From assembly GCA_035610835.1 (NCBI GenBank), contig CM069442.1, forward strand, positions 30,643,798 through 30,707,797: a stretch of 64,000 nucleotides of DNA. The letters are read 5' to 3'. Of this stretch, positions 21,321 through 32,222 are shown piece after piece. How positions within the stretch are numbered: position 1 is the first letter of the stretch; every line of letters begins with the position of its first letter. This DNA comes from Ophiura sarsii. Taxonomy: Eukaryota > Echinodermata > Ophiuroidea > Amphilepidida > Ophiuridae. The translations under genes were made by a program, and so were the position numbers. The notes under the pieces are model-generated. The model searched no databases and was not told where the DNA came from. It saw only the letters and a program-made list of their open reading frames with translations.

Positions 21321-22239
21321 GGGCGATTCCATGAAAATGTGACGGAGCAAAAAAACTGAAAATTGCTCCAAAAGATTTATTTTTACCTCTATGTTGTTCA
21401 AAGCTCATGCAAAAGTTCAGGAAAAAATTGTTACAACATTTGGCTAATGTTTACTATGAAAATATTCTACTTTTCTTACCCCAAAAATGGTAACACGTGC
21501 TACCGGAGCGACACTTTTTTGAAAATATTTACTTTATTGATTTGGTTTTAATTTACGCCACTTATAATTTTAATTCTACTAGTTAGGCCCTATTTAAAAA
21601 TAGTAAACAATTAGATAAATTCATAGCCACCACTCTACAATAGGCCATCAAAATGTCGTAACGCGTGTTACCAAACTCATATTCAGGAAAACGTGCTAAA
21701 ACCTCAATTTTCCAAGTGTTATTTATCACTATTTATGGTTAATATGTTAGTTCAATTGCCAAAGTCAAAATTAATTTTAATTTAGAAATATAATAAAGAA
21801 TCTAAGGCTAGTAAATTATGGCTGGACAAAGTGTAACGCGTGTTACCGTAACACGTGTTACCGACTATTTTGCATTTTACAAAAGTGAGAACTTTAATTC
21901 TTGTTATTATTCTAGTTTTATAAACCTTATAAAGGTACTTGCTTACAGTAGTGACCAATTGATTGTATAGGTTGGTTAGTTGAAATACACAAGCAAAACA
22001 AAGTTGGGATTTTTTTAGTGCGTCTTTTTTCGTAACGCGTGTTACCGATATTCGTCGGAGCGGTCTTACATTAACATGAGCTAACATTTCATATTGGTGT
22101 TAGCATGAGGATCTAGCCTTAAGTCTTGGGTATTACAATACAAAAGATGAAAACTTTATTCAAATTACTTTTACAGTAATAGAGTGGAGAATAAAGAATG
22201 GCGCGCTTAAATGTAACGCGTGTTACCGTGGAATCGCCC
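21321..22239. mobile_element. 919-bp TIR element with repeated GTAACGCGTGTTAC motif
   Basis: The ends GGGCGATTCCA and TGGAATCGCCC are inverted and flanked by ATAT (21317-21320 and 22240-22243). The insert splits a block whose uninterrupted form is seen at 58590-58620. Inside, GTAACRCGTGTTACC occurs at 21658, 21833, 21848, 22032 and 22213, with a variant at 21490. No transposase frame was recognised, so it is probably non-autonomous; the superfamily is unclear. Confidence 0.82.
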
Positions 22240-22479
22240 ATATGTAAGTTTTAGTTGAAATTCAAATTTCTTTCATAAATCATGTGCCCAAGTTATCCAT
22301 ACATGTACCACGTGCATATGTATTAGAAGGTGAAAGTCAGGCGGCCTTTAGCTGATAATTACTTTACCACTTTGACCACACTGCTTAGTATTAGTTTTAT
22401 TATATTATACAAAACAGATTTTTCAGAAATCTTTCTAAACGTTCAAAGTCTTATCGCAAGCAATCGCGGATACAGGGGG

Positions 22480-22530
22480 GGGGGGGGGGGGGGAGGTGGT
22501 AGGCGGAGGGGGGTGGGCGGAGGGGCGGGC
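22480..22530. repeat. G run and G-rich tail
   Basis: GCGGATACAG is followed by about 18 G and a GGGAGG/GGGTGGGCGG-rich stretch. GCGGATACAGGGG also starts the hAT-like element at 60733, so this may be an orphan end of that family. Confidence 0.55.
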
Positions 22531-22590
22531 GCGTAAAATTTGCAAAGTAACTCGAAACTCGAAAAAAAGTAACTCGAAACTCGAAAAAAA

Positions 22591-22911
22591 GTAACACATA
22601 TATCTAGTTACAGAATTTCATAATCATATAATCATATTCATAACAATTAATTAAATACGTACGCAGTTGTTAAAGGCATGTGATCTTTTCCAGCGGGCAC
22701 CCATGATTTTTTTTAGAAAGAAGAATTTGTAATTTGAAATTGTAATTCGAAACTCGAAACTCGAAAAAATGTAACACATATATCTAGTTACAGAATTTCA
22801 TAATCATATAATCATATTCATAACAATTAATTAAATACGTACGCAGTTGTTAAAGGCATGTGATCTTTTCCAGCGGGCACCCATGATTTTTTTTAGAAAG
22901 AAGAATTTCTT
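22591..22911. repeat. Perfect 180-bp direct duplication
   Basis: The lines at 22591-22731 and 22771-22911 are identical over about 140 bases (from GTAACACATATATCTAGTTA to TTTAGAAAGAAGAATTT), offset by exactly 180. Identity that high means a very recent duplication or an assembly duplication. It includes the left end TTAAAGGCATGTGATC of the foldback element that follows. Confidence 0.88.
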
Positions 22912-23195
22912 GCAGATTTACATTTCTGATCATAAATTATAAATATGTTTTGAGTTACAGAGCGATACGATTCCTAATTACTTCAAATACCGTAGATTGT
23001 CCGCTAGCGGACAGTTTATTTTCACTCTTTTTCACTCTAAAAAACATGATTTTGTAAGTAATTAGGAATCGTATCGCTCTGTAACTCAGAATATGATTTA
23101 TGATCAGAAATGTAAATCTGCAAGAAAATCTACTTTGAAAAAAAAGTATTGAGGGCGCCCTCTGGAAAAGATCGTATAATATGACTTTAAGACCC
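22851..23195. mobile_element. Foldback MITE, family TTAAAGGCATRTGATCTTTTCC
   Basis: The left arm TCTTGCAGATTTACATTTC ... GAGCGATACGATTCCTAATT is repeated inverted as AATTAGGAATCGTATCGCTC ... GAAATGTAAATCTGCAAGA, and the outer parts carry GATCTTTTCCAG and CTGGAAAAGATC. The same family occurs at 45772-46155 inside intron 4 of MMP copy 2. Confidence 0.8.
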
Positions 23196-24540
23196 ATATC
23201 ACCTAAATACCACCAGGTCATGTGCATAATCAAAAATGGATTTCCCTTATATTTGGTATGGTGGAAGGTCTTATGGTATAACGTACTGAAATGCATTTTA
23301 AAATTTCAAAAAACCTCTGTTGCCATGGCAACACCCATAACCCATTTGTATTTTGGGTGATATGGGACGTATAAATGGTTATAGGCCTGTTGGTAGGGGT
23401 ATATGGTGTGTGTGTGGGGGGGGGGGGGGGGGTAAAACCACGGGAAATGGTTGAGGATAGGCCTAGGGTTATAGTGATGTGGTACAAGTAGCGTTTTGCG
23501 GGGGTTAATGAAGCAACCTGATTCATTGGCACGCCAAACAATCCAAGGGACCGAGGGTTAATGAAGTAGCCACGGGAAATGGTTTAGGAGGGTTATGATT
23601 ATAAATCAACCTATTAATTGGGGTGTGTGGACGTGTATTAGGGGGTTGTAGGGGATTTATGTGGTTTCAGAGGTAGGTATAAGCAATGCGGCATAACCAT
23701 CTAGCGGGGACCCGAGCGTAGCGAGGGTACGCCGCAAGTACTTTCTTCCTCTGGACAGTGACGTAACTTTACAGGCGCAGCATTATTTTACGCATGCGTA
23801 TGTATCGGCTGTTTTTCTACGCATGTGTGTAGGGGTGTATGCGTGCGAATTTATGTGCTGCAATTAGGAAAGGACTCAGTTACGTCACTGTCTCATGATA
23901 CCGACTGGCTGAATACATCCACCATGCAGGTGAGGCTAGTTGCAATTTGTTGAAAATATATTTTTCCTACACATACCTAAAAAGAAATAAGACATTCTGC
24001 AGCATAGTGTGTTTAGGGCCAGTTCCAGATACACATATCATTTAGCAGGGTAATATGTTGTTGGAATTATACCAAATTAAAAAATGTCACTAATAAAACT
24101 TTTCTCTAAATTTGACAAATAAACTGGTGAGCCAAAGATAGTATACCCATCAAGGGTCAAAGTATCCCATTTTATGGTGCAATAGCAGCCTAGCAGGTGA
24201 AGGGTGCTTAAAATGAAACTTAATGTTTTGGCTTGTAAAGTTGTAGTCTGTTCGATGTATGGTGTTTAAAACAAAAGTTGTGTTATTTTCTCTTGAAAAT
24301 GACTGTAAAAAGGATGTAATGATATCACATAAATGTGCCCTGTAGGTTCTTAACATTTTCCATGCGGCAGTCGTCTGCAGACGACGAGTTCCAACATTTC
24401 ACAAAATGTCTCAAAGATATATACATCCACATCCCGACCTGTAATGTAATGTATATAATATAGGCCTAATGCAGGCCTGGCCTAATGTATCATTACATCC
24501 TTTGATATCCGTTGTTGATGCTGAAATTGTTGATACTGGT
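23196..24540. other. Intergenic DNA, no gene recognised
   Basis: It holds a G run at about 23415-23433 and a G-rich low-complexity stretch up to 23660. A short CACTTTCC-family end lies near 24355-24395 (CATGCGGCAGTCGTCTGCAG). Six-frame reading shows only short frames without recognisable domains. Confidence 0.5.
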
Positions 24541-24542
24541 AC

Positions 24543-24840
24543 CAGGCCCGTAAGAAGGAGGGGGCGATGGTGGCGATCGCCCCCCCTTGAAAATCTTCCC
24601 CGGAAATTTTGTACACAGATGAAAAAATTTCGCGCGCTACGCGCGCATTTGTCTTCCCAAAATGCAATATTCTTTGCTACAAGCTTGTTTAGAGCCAAAA
24701 TGTACCTCGATCGTGCAAAAAATAGGTGCAAATTCGACAATTTTCGCGCGCTATGCGCGCATATTTCTCTCACAAAAATCTTCCGGTGATTTTTTTTTTG
24801 AAAACGCCCCCCCCTTTGTAAAAAGTGTCTTACGGCCCTG
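24543..24840. mobile_element. TIR element CAGGCCCGTAAG, inserted at a LINE tail
   Basis: The ends CAGGCCCGTAAGAAG and GTGTCTTACGGCCCTG are inverted and bordered by GGTAC on both sides (24538-24542, 24841-24845). The interior has two CGCGCGCTAYGCGCGC palindromes. A related right end, CTGCTTACGGGCCTG, lies at about 52935-52950. It resembles short hAT-type MITEs, but only 5 bases of target duplication are clear. Confidence 0.6.
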
Positions 24841-25127
24841 GGTACATTCAAACGTGCACTGAAGACACATCTCTTTGATTTGTAAACTCTCTGTGATTTT
24901 ATACTGTATTTTGACATGTCATTTTATACCTGTATGCATGTTTTACAATTGGTTTTGGTATTGTATATATCTTACCAGTTTTATCTTTTATCCTCCATTC
25001 TGTGTACTTTTAAATTGTAGTTTTTAATTTGTTGATTTTTAAATTGTTTTAAATTGTAAAGCGCTTTGGGGTTCTTACGAAAAGCGTTTCTTAAATGCAG
25101 CTTAGTAGTAGTAGTAGTAGTAGTATA
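24841..25127 (+). mobile_element. 3' end of a CR1/L2-like LINE
   Basis: The stretch ACATTCAAACGTGCACTGAA onward reads TFKRALKTHLFDL and stop, the usual C-terminal end of this reverse-transcriptase family (compare FRKLLKTHLFLRNL in the element at 38283-40233). The 3' tail carries AAAGCGCTTTGGGG and AAAAGCGTTTCTTAAATGC and ends in an (AGT)n microsatellite. Only this end remains. Confidence 0.75.
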
Positions 25128-25359
25128 CTAAAATTTCAGAAACGACTGGAAATCAAGAATAACACGTCCAATCCAGAAACAGCCGCGTTCGTTTCCGTAA
25201 TGGACGCGGTTGTTTGGGAAAATGGACGTTCGGTGAAAAAAAGTCCACAAAGAAACACGACAAGAAATATGAACACTTTCCACGCGACCGGCTATTGGTT
25301 TTACCATTATACAAAACATATTTTCTATAAACCTTCCTAACTTTCATGGTTTATCTTAA

Positions 25360-25598
25360 CACTTTCCACGCGGCAGGCAGCTGCAGACGACATTCCAAAA
25401 TTGCACAAAATGATTCAAAAATGTCATAATTATTGAATTTCATCACAATATTTGGAATCACCATGAGAAATGCATTGAAGTAAGTACAAACATGCCTAGT
25501 ATTGGTTAATTAATCATTGAGATAGACTTTGAAAATTGTGAAAGGTTTCTGAAAAATCTGTTTTGTGTATGGTAGAATTAATAGCCGCGTGGAAAGTG
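25360..25598. mobile_element. TTAA-flanked MITE, ends CACTTTCCACGCGGC
   Basis: The left end CACTTTCCACGCGGCAGG and the right end GCCGCGTGGAAAGTG are inverted, with TTAA on both sides. The interior includes CTGCAGACGAC and GAAAGGTTTCTGAAAAATCTG. Related, more worn copies lie at 15585-15720, 25268-25355, 36334-36580, 41379-41620 and 48849-49035. TTAA targets are typical of piggyBac-type elements; assignment to that group is inference. Confidence 0.75.
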
Positions 25599-26139
25599 TT
25601 AAGAATTCCAGGGCAAGGATACAGTACAGTACCAGTTTGTACTTATTTCAATGTAAGGGTGGTTCTAAATAGTAGGGGCAGGGGCCCTCGGATTTGGTTT
25701 GGTTGGGGTGTGCGGCAGGAGATCCAAAACCCCTACCCATTTTTAGGGGTGATTTTGGAAAAAACGGTACCTATTTCTAGGGGTTTTGCTTCATTTTAGA
25801 CACAATTTTCGCAAATTATCGGGAAAATATACCTAATTTTTACAAATTTTCGCAAAAATAGACAAATATTTCGCGAAAATAGACCCATTTGTAAGAAGTG
25901 ACCCCATTATTAGGGATATCCAGCATAAAATCATACCCCATGTTTAGGGATTTTTTGTGGTGACGAATCTGGCTATCATTGACGAATCCGGCCATCAATC
26001 ATTATGGTACATTTTCGTTCTAAAGCTTCTATTGATATTCCAAAGTTGTGGAGGGGTGATAATCTTGATGAAAGTCATTGAAGTTTCTCTTTGATTTTCA
26101 CATATTTCCCTTTCTAATCAACTACCGTATACTCATAAT

Positions 26140-26371
26140 TATTTTCCTTCCTTCCTCTCTTTTCCCTTTCCTTTTCACTTCCCTTCCTTTTAATCTTCCT
26201 CTTCCTCTTCTCTCTTTCTTTTCCTTTCCTTTCCGTTTTCCTTCCCTCTTTTCTCTCTACCACTTTCTTTTCTTTACCTTTCTTTCCCCTTTTTCCTTTC
26301 CTCCCCTTTTCCCTTTCTTCCCCCTTTTTCTCCTCCTCCGTCCCCTTTCTTCCCATTTCTTCCCTTTTTTA
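26140..26371. repeat. Pure polypyrimidine tract, about 230 bp
   Basis: The top strand is almost entirely C and T (words such as TTTCCTTTCC and TTCTTCCC) with only isolated exceptions. Such a tract can form triplex DNA and produces artefactual Lys/Arg/Glu or Phe/Ser/Leu frames. Similar tracts lie at 30233-30380 and 46955-47050. Confidence 0.85.
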
Positions 26372-26522
26372 GCCCGGTAGTTTTAGCTGTCCTTCCCGGT
26401 CAAATTCGCTCCGCCCCGAGATATGCTACTCCTTGTTTCAATTTCCATTTGAGCAAGACGGGGTGGGTTTGCGTTTGTATGGTATTTTATAGTGTGTCTG
26501 TCCCGGTCTGTCCCGGTGTCTG

Positions 26523-27133
26523 TATATCATGTACACCTAGCACATAAAGTCCCTGACCAGGTGCTTTGAGGTTAGCTAATTCAAAATAGATAATCGGTAC
26601 CAAAAATCGGAGATATACATTGAATGAGCAAATTCCTTCTCCGCAGTTTGATACCTCATTCAACAAAATCGAATGGATACTTTTAAAGTTATGGCGATTT
26701 CAATGACCGCGCATGCAACAGAAAAGTTGCACTAGGTATAGGAAATCATTGATTTGTGTGTGATTACGCACTGTCGGAAAAAACTCACAGCTAATCAGCT
26801 AAGACTTGTATTCTTCACAGCCAGATACACCCTTTGTCCCGCACATTGCGGTTATCACTCCAGACCCATTCATCTGTCTCGTCCAGATAGCACACAGTTA
26901 TGACAGTAATCACACACAAATCAATGATTCCTATACCTAGTGCAACTTTTCTGTTGCATGCGCGGTCATTGAAATCGCCATAACTTTAAAAGTATCCATT
27001 CGATTTTGTTGAATGAGGTATCAAACTTTGCTCATTTAACGTTTATCTCAGATTTTTTGTACCGATTATATATTTTGAATTAGCGAACCTCAAAGCACCT
27101 GGTCAGGGACTTTCTGTGCTAGGTGTATATGAA
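26523..27133. mobile_element. Foldback element, ~270-bp arms
   Basis: The left arm contains TACACCTAGCACA, GTCCCTGACCAGGTGCTTTG, GACCGCGCATGCAACAGAA and TAGGTATAGGAAT-like words. The right arm repeats them inverted (AAAGCACCTGGTCAGGGAC, TGTGCTAGGTGTA). Together they form a nearly complete palindrome of about 610 bp with a ~90-bp loop. Confidence 0.8.
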
Positions 27134-27140
27134 GCGCTGT

Positions 27141-27380
27141 GTTGCAAAAGAGCCTACATCCACTTCTACCTTTTACTCATTTTGCATTATTGAATGGATG
27201 GCTTTTCTTTATGTGGAATGTGGCTTGTATTGTTGGTGCCTCAATTGGCGTGCATGGATGCACTAATCCAAGTCATATAGAAACAGTAATGAATTAATTC
27301 CATGGACTTGTCAATGCAAAATTCACTATTAAATGCAAAATGAGTAACATGTGGGGGTGGTCTGGTGGCCCTTTTGCAAC
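27141..27380. mobile_element. Small TIR MITE, ends GTTGCAAAAGRGCC
   Basis: GTTGCAAAAGAGCC at the left and GGCCCTTTTGCAAC at the right are inverted. Inside, TTACTCATTTTGCATT pairs with AATGCAAAATGAGTAAC. It lies directly beside the larger foldback element. Confidence 0.65.
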
Positions 27381-27529
27381 AAAGTTCTTCATTAGTAACG
27401 TATCGAATTCAACGTATATCGAAATGGGTCGAAACGGATCAAAATGGGTCGAAATGACTAGGATGGATCGGAAATTGATAGAAAAGGGTAGGAATAGATC
27501 AGAATTTTATTTGATATAAAGTATGTCAT

Positions 27530-27745
27530 TGATCCCGCCCGTACGGGTAGATGAATTTCTATTGGGTAAACCTAAAGATGATTTAACATTTGTGTGCAGT
27601 TGATCAAACTTATCTATCCTGTTATTGCAGAGTGATCGAAATCCGGTTCGCCCATATATTGTAAGTCCGGTTGTACTTTTACAATTGCTAAATGTTTTTT
27701 TGTGGTTTTTTTTCTTTTTCCCTCCATTCATTTTATTTTTCATTC
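27530..27745 (-). mobile_element. Fragment of a Tx1/L1-like LINE (minus strand)
   Basis: The minus strand reads through GLTIYGRTGFRSLCNNRIDK. The DNA at 27618-27691 is almost identical to 32141-32220, where it borders the larger LINE fragment at 30480-31440. The short frame has no catalytic motif left; identity as LINE is inferred from that linkage. Confidence 0.45.
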
Positions 27746-27782
27746 ATCTATATTCTATACATAGTTATATAACATAATAACA

Positions 27783-27945
27783 ATACAGGGTGTATCAAAA
27801 AATTAGGACACTTTTTGATGATGGTTTAAATCCTTGTTTAATCACTGAAGCATGACCAATTTTTATTTCAATGTAAAGTACAACCGATAAAGATAAAATC
27901 CTGAAGAGATGAGAAAAATCCATCATTAATTAAGAAAATTGTGAC
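27783..27945. mobile_element. Mariner-like repeat end (CAGGGTGTATCAAAAAA)
   Basis: TACAGGGTGTATCAAAAAATT begins a sequence repeated at 52502-52640 (TAGGAC, CATGACCAATTT, CAATGTAAAG and ATCCTGAA in the same order). Only one end is clear in each place, so both are truncated or diverged members of one TA-targeting family. Confidence 0.55.
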
Positions 27946-30070
27946 CTATTAGGCAAGGCAATCTATTTTGTAGTATATATGTATGTAACCCGCGTGTACA
28001 TCACGTTGAACTTAATGAGTTCGGATGCACAGCGGTTGGATCGTTTTTCCTTGTATATTTACATGCAATCAATACCCTAAATAGAACATTGAAAGAAGCA
28101 CTAGGGTAACGTTTGTTGTATTCCTATTAAGACTATGTCATGGATGGTATTTATTATTAAACATACACATGAGCATAAATAATCATGTAATCAGAACATT
28201 GTGCACATTTGGTACCATTTGACCATTAATAACATAATGTTTGAGCTCTGATGCATATGCATGCTACGTTGAAGACCGATGCTGATTCACTGTACAATCT
28301 CTGCTTATTAAAGTCCGTGGTTGATCATAGCGTAGAATGCAGCTGTGTGTGTGATGGGGTTGAGAGGTTATTGATGTTCTCCTGTCGTCCAATCAGTCCA
28401 ACATAGGGCAGTGTCTATTGGCATCACCTAGGATAAAGTCTCAAACATCACGAAGCTGTAGCCGTTACTGTTCTCGGCTTCCCTTAACTTGTAGGGTACA
28501 TCATCTGTCAGATAAATCAGAATAATGTGCAAACTTCAGAGCATGGGTGCAAAACACCTGATGGTAGTAAACATCGCCATAGTAGTTGTGGTGATGAGAG
28601 TACCCATCTTGAAATACAAATGCTATAATAAACTAAACTACTGGTAACATGCAACGCAGAGAAATAATATTGATCTGTCATCCTTATGTTGAATGATCAT
28701 AATAATCTCATGAAGATGCATGATTAAATTATATGTTATTAATTATAACACATGATCCAAAATAAAAGTTACACATGACTTTATTATTAATTTGTAATCT
28801 CTTCAAGATTAAGATAAAATAGTATCTAAAAGTAATGTGAATTAAACTTGTCATAGTGAAATATTCCTTCCACATAAATTACAACAACTTACACATTGAA
28901 ATCAAAACAAATGTGGTAACACTAACATGACTAAATTTTGTAATTGTCAACAGACAACAATAATCCGAAATATTTATGTGACAACATAAATGCCAAAAGA
29001 TTTAATAAAAGTAATCCAAACAATACAGTTTGAGATGAAATCTAACAAAGGTCATTGACCTCAACTAGCTACACATACACTATATGTGGGCTTACATCAG
29101 TAGTAACAATAACTATTTATGACTCACTCATGGACTTTCTTTAAGTAATTTGAAATATCCAAACAGAGTACAAGATGCTCATGAGATAAACATGAGACCT
29201 TAGCGTGACATATCAAAAGTAATATTTATATACAAAACATAATAATCATTTCATATCGGTTAAATAATTCTTCATATAATTATCCAAGTTAATTATTGAT
29301 AACCTGACCAAGCATGATTTCATCTGATATGATTATTATGCATTAACTACATGTTAAACTCAATAACCTAATCATGTATTAATTAATACAACAATACTTT
29401 GGTGTAGTAATCATAACCAAACAGTTTTCCCACAATTAATACAAGGTATTTACTATTTACAAATGAGTTAACCAAAACATCCTTGATCTGGTCAAAGTAA
29501 AAGTTCAAGACAACAAAACCATTATACTTCCTGGTGTGTGCTCTATAGTGTGTTTCAGAATATATTATCCACACTAACTGACTTTATTGTCAATAGGAGT
29601 TACTATAGCTAGTGTGACAAACAAGTCTTTGTCCATCAACACATGGGCAAACTGTATGAAACACACTGTAGCAAAATTCATAGATGTGGTAAGCTACTTA
29701 ACCTCTTTAAGAAAATCACATTCCTAAGGTATTACTGAACTTTTTAGAGATAAAGTTAATCCGAGACCTATAGTGCATACACTGTGCTACGGCTCAGTGA
29801 TACTCAACTATATGCATATGTCATTGTGTGGTTTGGTCATAGCACAAACTAACACGCGTAACTCAGACTAATATTGGAAAGGTGCTAGAAAAACCAATCT
29901 ATCTAGATGCGATATGTACGTGGCATCTAGGCCTATATATGACAACACACTTGTGTAAATACAAGTTTTTAATTCAACTAGAATTACAATATTCCTGTTT
30001 CATATATTATTACAAGAAATACTATAACATAATCTAAAGTAATCTCAAAACGTTAATGATATCATCATGT
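27946..30070. other. A/T-rich intergenic DNA, nothing recognised
   Basis: No open frame with a recognisable domain, no tandem array and no clear inverted ends were seen on either strand. Scattered short runs such as GTACGTACG-like and ATTAATTA words are unremarkable. Confidence 0.5.
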
Positions 30071-30076
30071 CATTAT

Positions 30077-30232
30077 ATGGTAGGGTCAACAAAAATCGCA
30101 CGGTCACAACATTTCGCACGGTCACAAAATTACGCAAGGTCACAAATTTAGCACGGTTACAAAATTTCGCAGTACAAAAAACACTACAGTCAACAATTTG
30201 TTGACTGTTGTGCTTTTTGTACTGCGAAATTT
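30077..30232. repeat. 18-bp tandem words and a hairpin
   Basis: CGCACGGTCACAAAATT-like units occur about five times with variants. They run into AAATTTCGCAGTACAAAAA, which is inverted at TTTTTGTACTGCGAAATTT around CAACAATTTGTTGACTG. It may be the edge of the next TIR element. Confidence 0.6.
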
Positions 30233-30475
30233 TCTTTATTTCTTTATTTCACTTTCTTCTTTTCTTTCTTTCCTCCCTTTTTCTTCTTTTCCTTTTTCTT
30301 TTTCCTCCCTTTTTCCTTTCTCTCTCTCTTTTCTTTCCCTTTCCCCCTTCTTTTCCTCTTTTCCCTTCCCCCCATTTTCCCTGGTGGGTAGGTTTGAATT
30401 TCCTGCTGAGCACCTTCAGGGGGGGGGGGGGGGGGCACTGTGCCCCCCCCCCCCGGCTGTTACGCCACTGACCTT
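30233..30475. mobile_element. Pyrimidine tract plus G/C runs ending GTTACGCCACTG
   Basis: A C/T-rich tract is followed by a G run, a C run and the end word GGCTGTTACGCCACTG, which matches the right end of the hAT-like MITE at 58307-58538. No left end was found, so this is a partial element. Polar low-complexity frames here are artefacts. Confidence 0.5.
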
Positions 30476-30479
30476 CGCA

Positions 30480-31441
30480 GTTGAGTTGACAAACAAAGCA
30501 ATATATAATATGGGCTGTCACGGACATGTGTTTTACAAGAAGAATATCAACACCTACTATTTACTCTGTGTTAATGTAGGCTTTTGCCAATCTTTATGCC
30601 ACATATTTTCACTGTGTCTCAAGATACTAATTCTCCATTTTATTTCGTATAGAAACCATTTATATGCATCAACGTTTTTATTATCAGTGATCTTCATATG
30701 TCTGGATCTATATAGAGTGAACGACGCCAGACTAAGCATTCTATTTAGCATTACATTCAATACATTTTGATTATCTGGTTTATAACCAAGCACAATGATT
30801 TTTAACGATATCTCTGGACATGGAATATTGTTACAAATAAAAAATCTTTTAAAATGAACCCAAAAGCTTTTTGACAAAGGACAGGCAATACTAATGAATG
30901 TAGATAATCATCTGATGTGTTGCACTCAAAACAATTGGGTGAGTTCGCCTTGTTCCATTTATATAAGTTAGCTTTGGTAGCGATGATTCTATATAATAAT
31001 TTGTAATTGAACTCTGCCAATTTTCTCTCTTTTTCAAGAATAGTTTTCATAGTCCAAATATCGTCCCATTTTGGTGACGTAGACAGTTCCTGTGCCCATC
31101 TGTTCTGAATAATTGGCACGACTGTGAACTTTTTAACTACATGAACGTAAATATACCTTGATTGCCAATACATTATATTTACACGTTTTTTATTTACATA
31201 TATACACGAGGTTCTTAAACGAGTACTTATTTCAATAGGCATATTGTTGGCGTTTAATAAAGCCAACCAATTCTTTGGAATTGATTTGAAAATAATAAAA
31301 AGCTCTGCAATCCAGTTGTGCTTATTTTTAAGCTTGTCAAGTATATATGTAGTGGAAATGATACCATCATTATTTATAAGATCATTGATATATATTATAT
31401 CACTATCAATCCTTAGATCAGTGGCCCTGACCTTATCTACA
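30480..31441 (-). pseudogene. 3' part of a Tx1/L1-like LINE ORF2, frameshifted
   Basis: Read on the minus strand: DLRIDSDIIYINDLINNDG, then KSIPKNWLALLNA, WDDIWTMKTILEKERKLAEF, KLLYRIIATKANLYKWN and CFECNTSDDYLHS. These are the spaced C-terminal motifs of L1/Tx1-type ORF2, including the Cys-containing element late in the protein. The frame shifts near 30880 (CQKAFGF in one frame becomes SKSFWVHF in the next), so it is dead. It is interrupted on the upstream side by the foldback element at 31442-32140. Confidence 0.7.
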
Positions 31442-32140
31442 GGATGACCCAGAAAATGTTGAACCCAAAATTCACAAACTTAAAAAAGATAATTAAAAAT
31501 GAAAATAACTAAATATAGCATTCTGTTTTCGACAGTTATGTAAACAATTTATTCAGCTTTCTGGAGAACTTTAGATCGTAAATTAGCCTTACCAAACTAA
31601 AGATACACTTGATTGTGTGACGGGGGTGTTTTCGGCCTTTTGTAAAAGTGAAAAATTGTAACTTAATTCTGTTCAATGCACTTTGAAAGAAAACAGTCGT
31701 GCAATGAACTTTATAAATTATTATGCACAGTATCTCACCAATATTCATTTATTATGTAAATCAATATTATTATTATATAAGAGACTTTAAAAACAAAAAC
31801 TGAAGTCCCCTTGACTTCATTTGAAAATGTTAATTTGATAAATACAGATCAAAAGAAAAGATTACTTAACTCACCGTACTTAGAACAGAATTACGTTTCA
31901 TATCTGAACCAAGTTACAATTTTTTCACTTTTACAAAAGGGCGAAAACACCCCCTGCCACACAATCAATTGTATCTTTAGTTTGGTAAGGCCAATTTACA
32001 TGATCTAACGTTCTCCAGAAAGCTGAATAAATTGTTTACATAACTGTTGAAAACAGAATGCCATATTTATTTATTTTCATTTTTAATTATTTTTTTTAAG
32101 TTTGTGATTTATGGGTTCAACATTTTCTGGGTCACCATGT
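31442..32140. mobile_element. Foldback element inserted in the LINE
   Basis: The ends CAGGATGACCCAGAAAATG and CATTTTCTGGGTCACCATG are inverted, with TA on each side. The arms of ~290 bp share TTATTCAGCTTTCTGGAGAA, CCAAACTAAAGATA and CTTTTGTAAAAGTGAAAAA-type words. Removing it joins LINE sequence at 31441 to LINE sequence at 32141. TA duplication and these ends suggest a mariner-type MITE. Confidence 0.75.
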
Positions 32141-32222
32141 ATCCTGTTATTGCAGAGTGATCGAAATCCGGTTCGCCCATATATTGTAAGTCCGGTTTTA
32201 CTTTTACAATTGCTAAATGTTG
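32141..32222 (-). mobile_element. LINE remnant beyond the foldback insertion
   Basis: It is nearly identical to 27618-27691 and reads GLTIYGRTGFRSLCNNRI on the minus strand, directly upstream (in LINE sense) of the frame at 30480-31441. Confidence 0.5.

Noticed and set aside
24411..24917. 168-residue minus-strand frame
   Set aside because: It runs across a TIR element, its flanks and a LINE tail in antisense, with no domain.
26078..26380. 100-residue Phe/Leu/Pro-rich frame
   Set aside because: Artefact of the polypyrimidine tract.
30198..30770. 190-residue Phe/Ser-rich frame
   Set aside because: Translation of a polypyrimidine tract and G run, then antisense LINE sequence.
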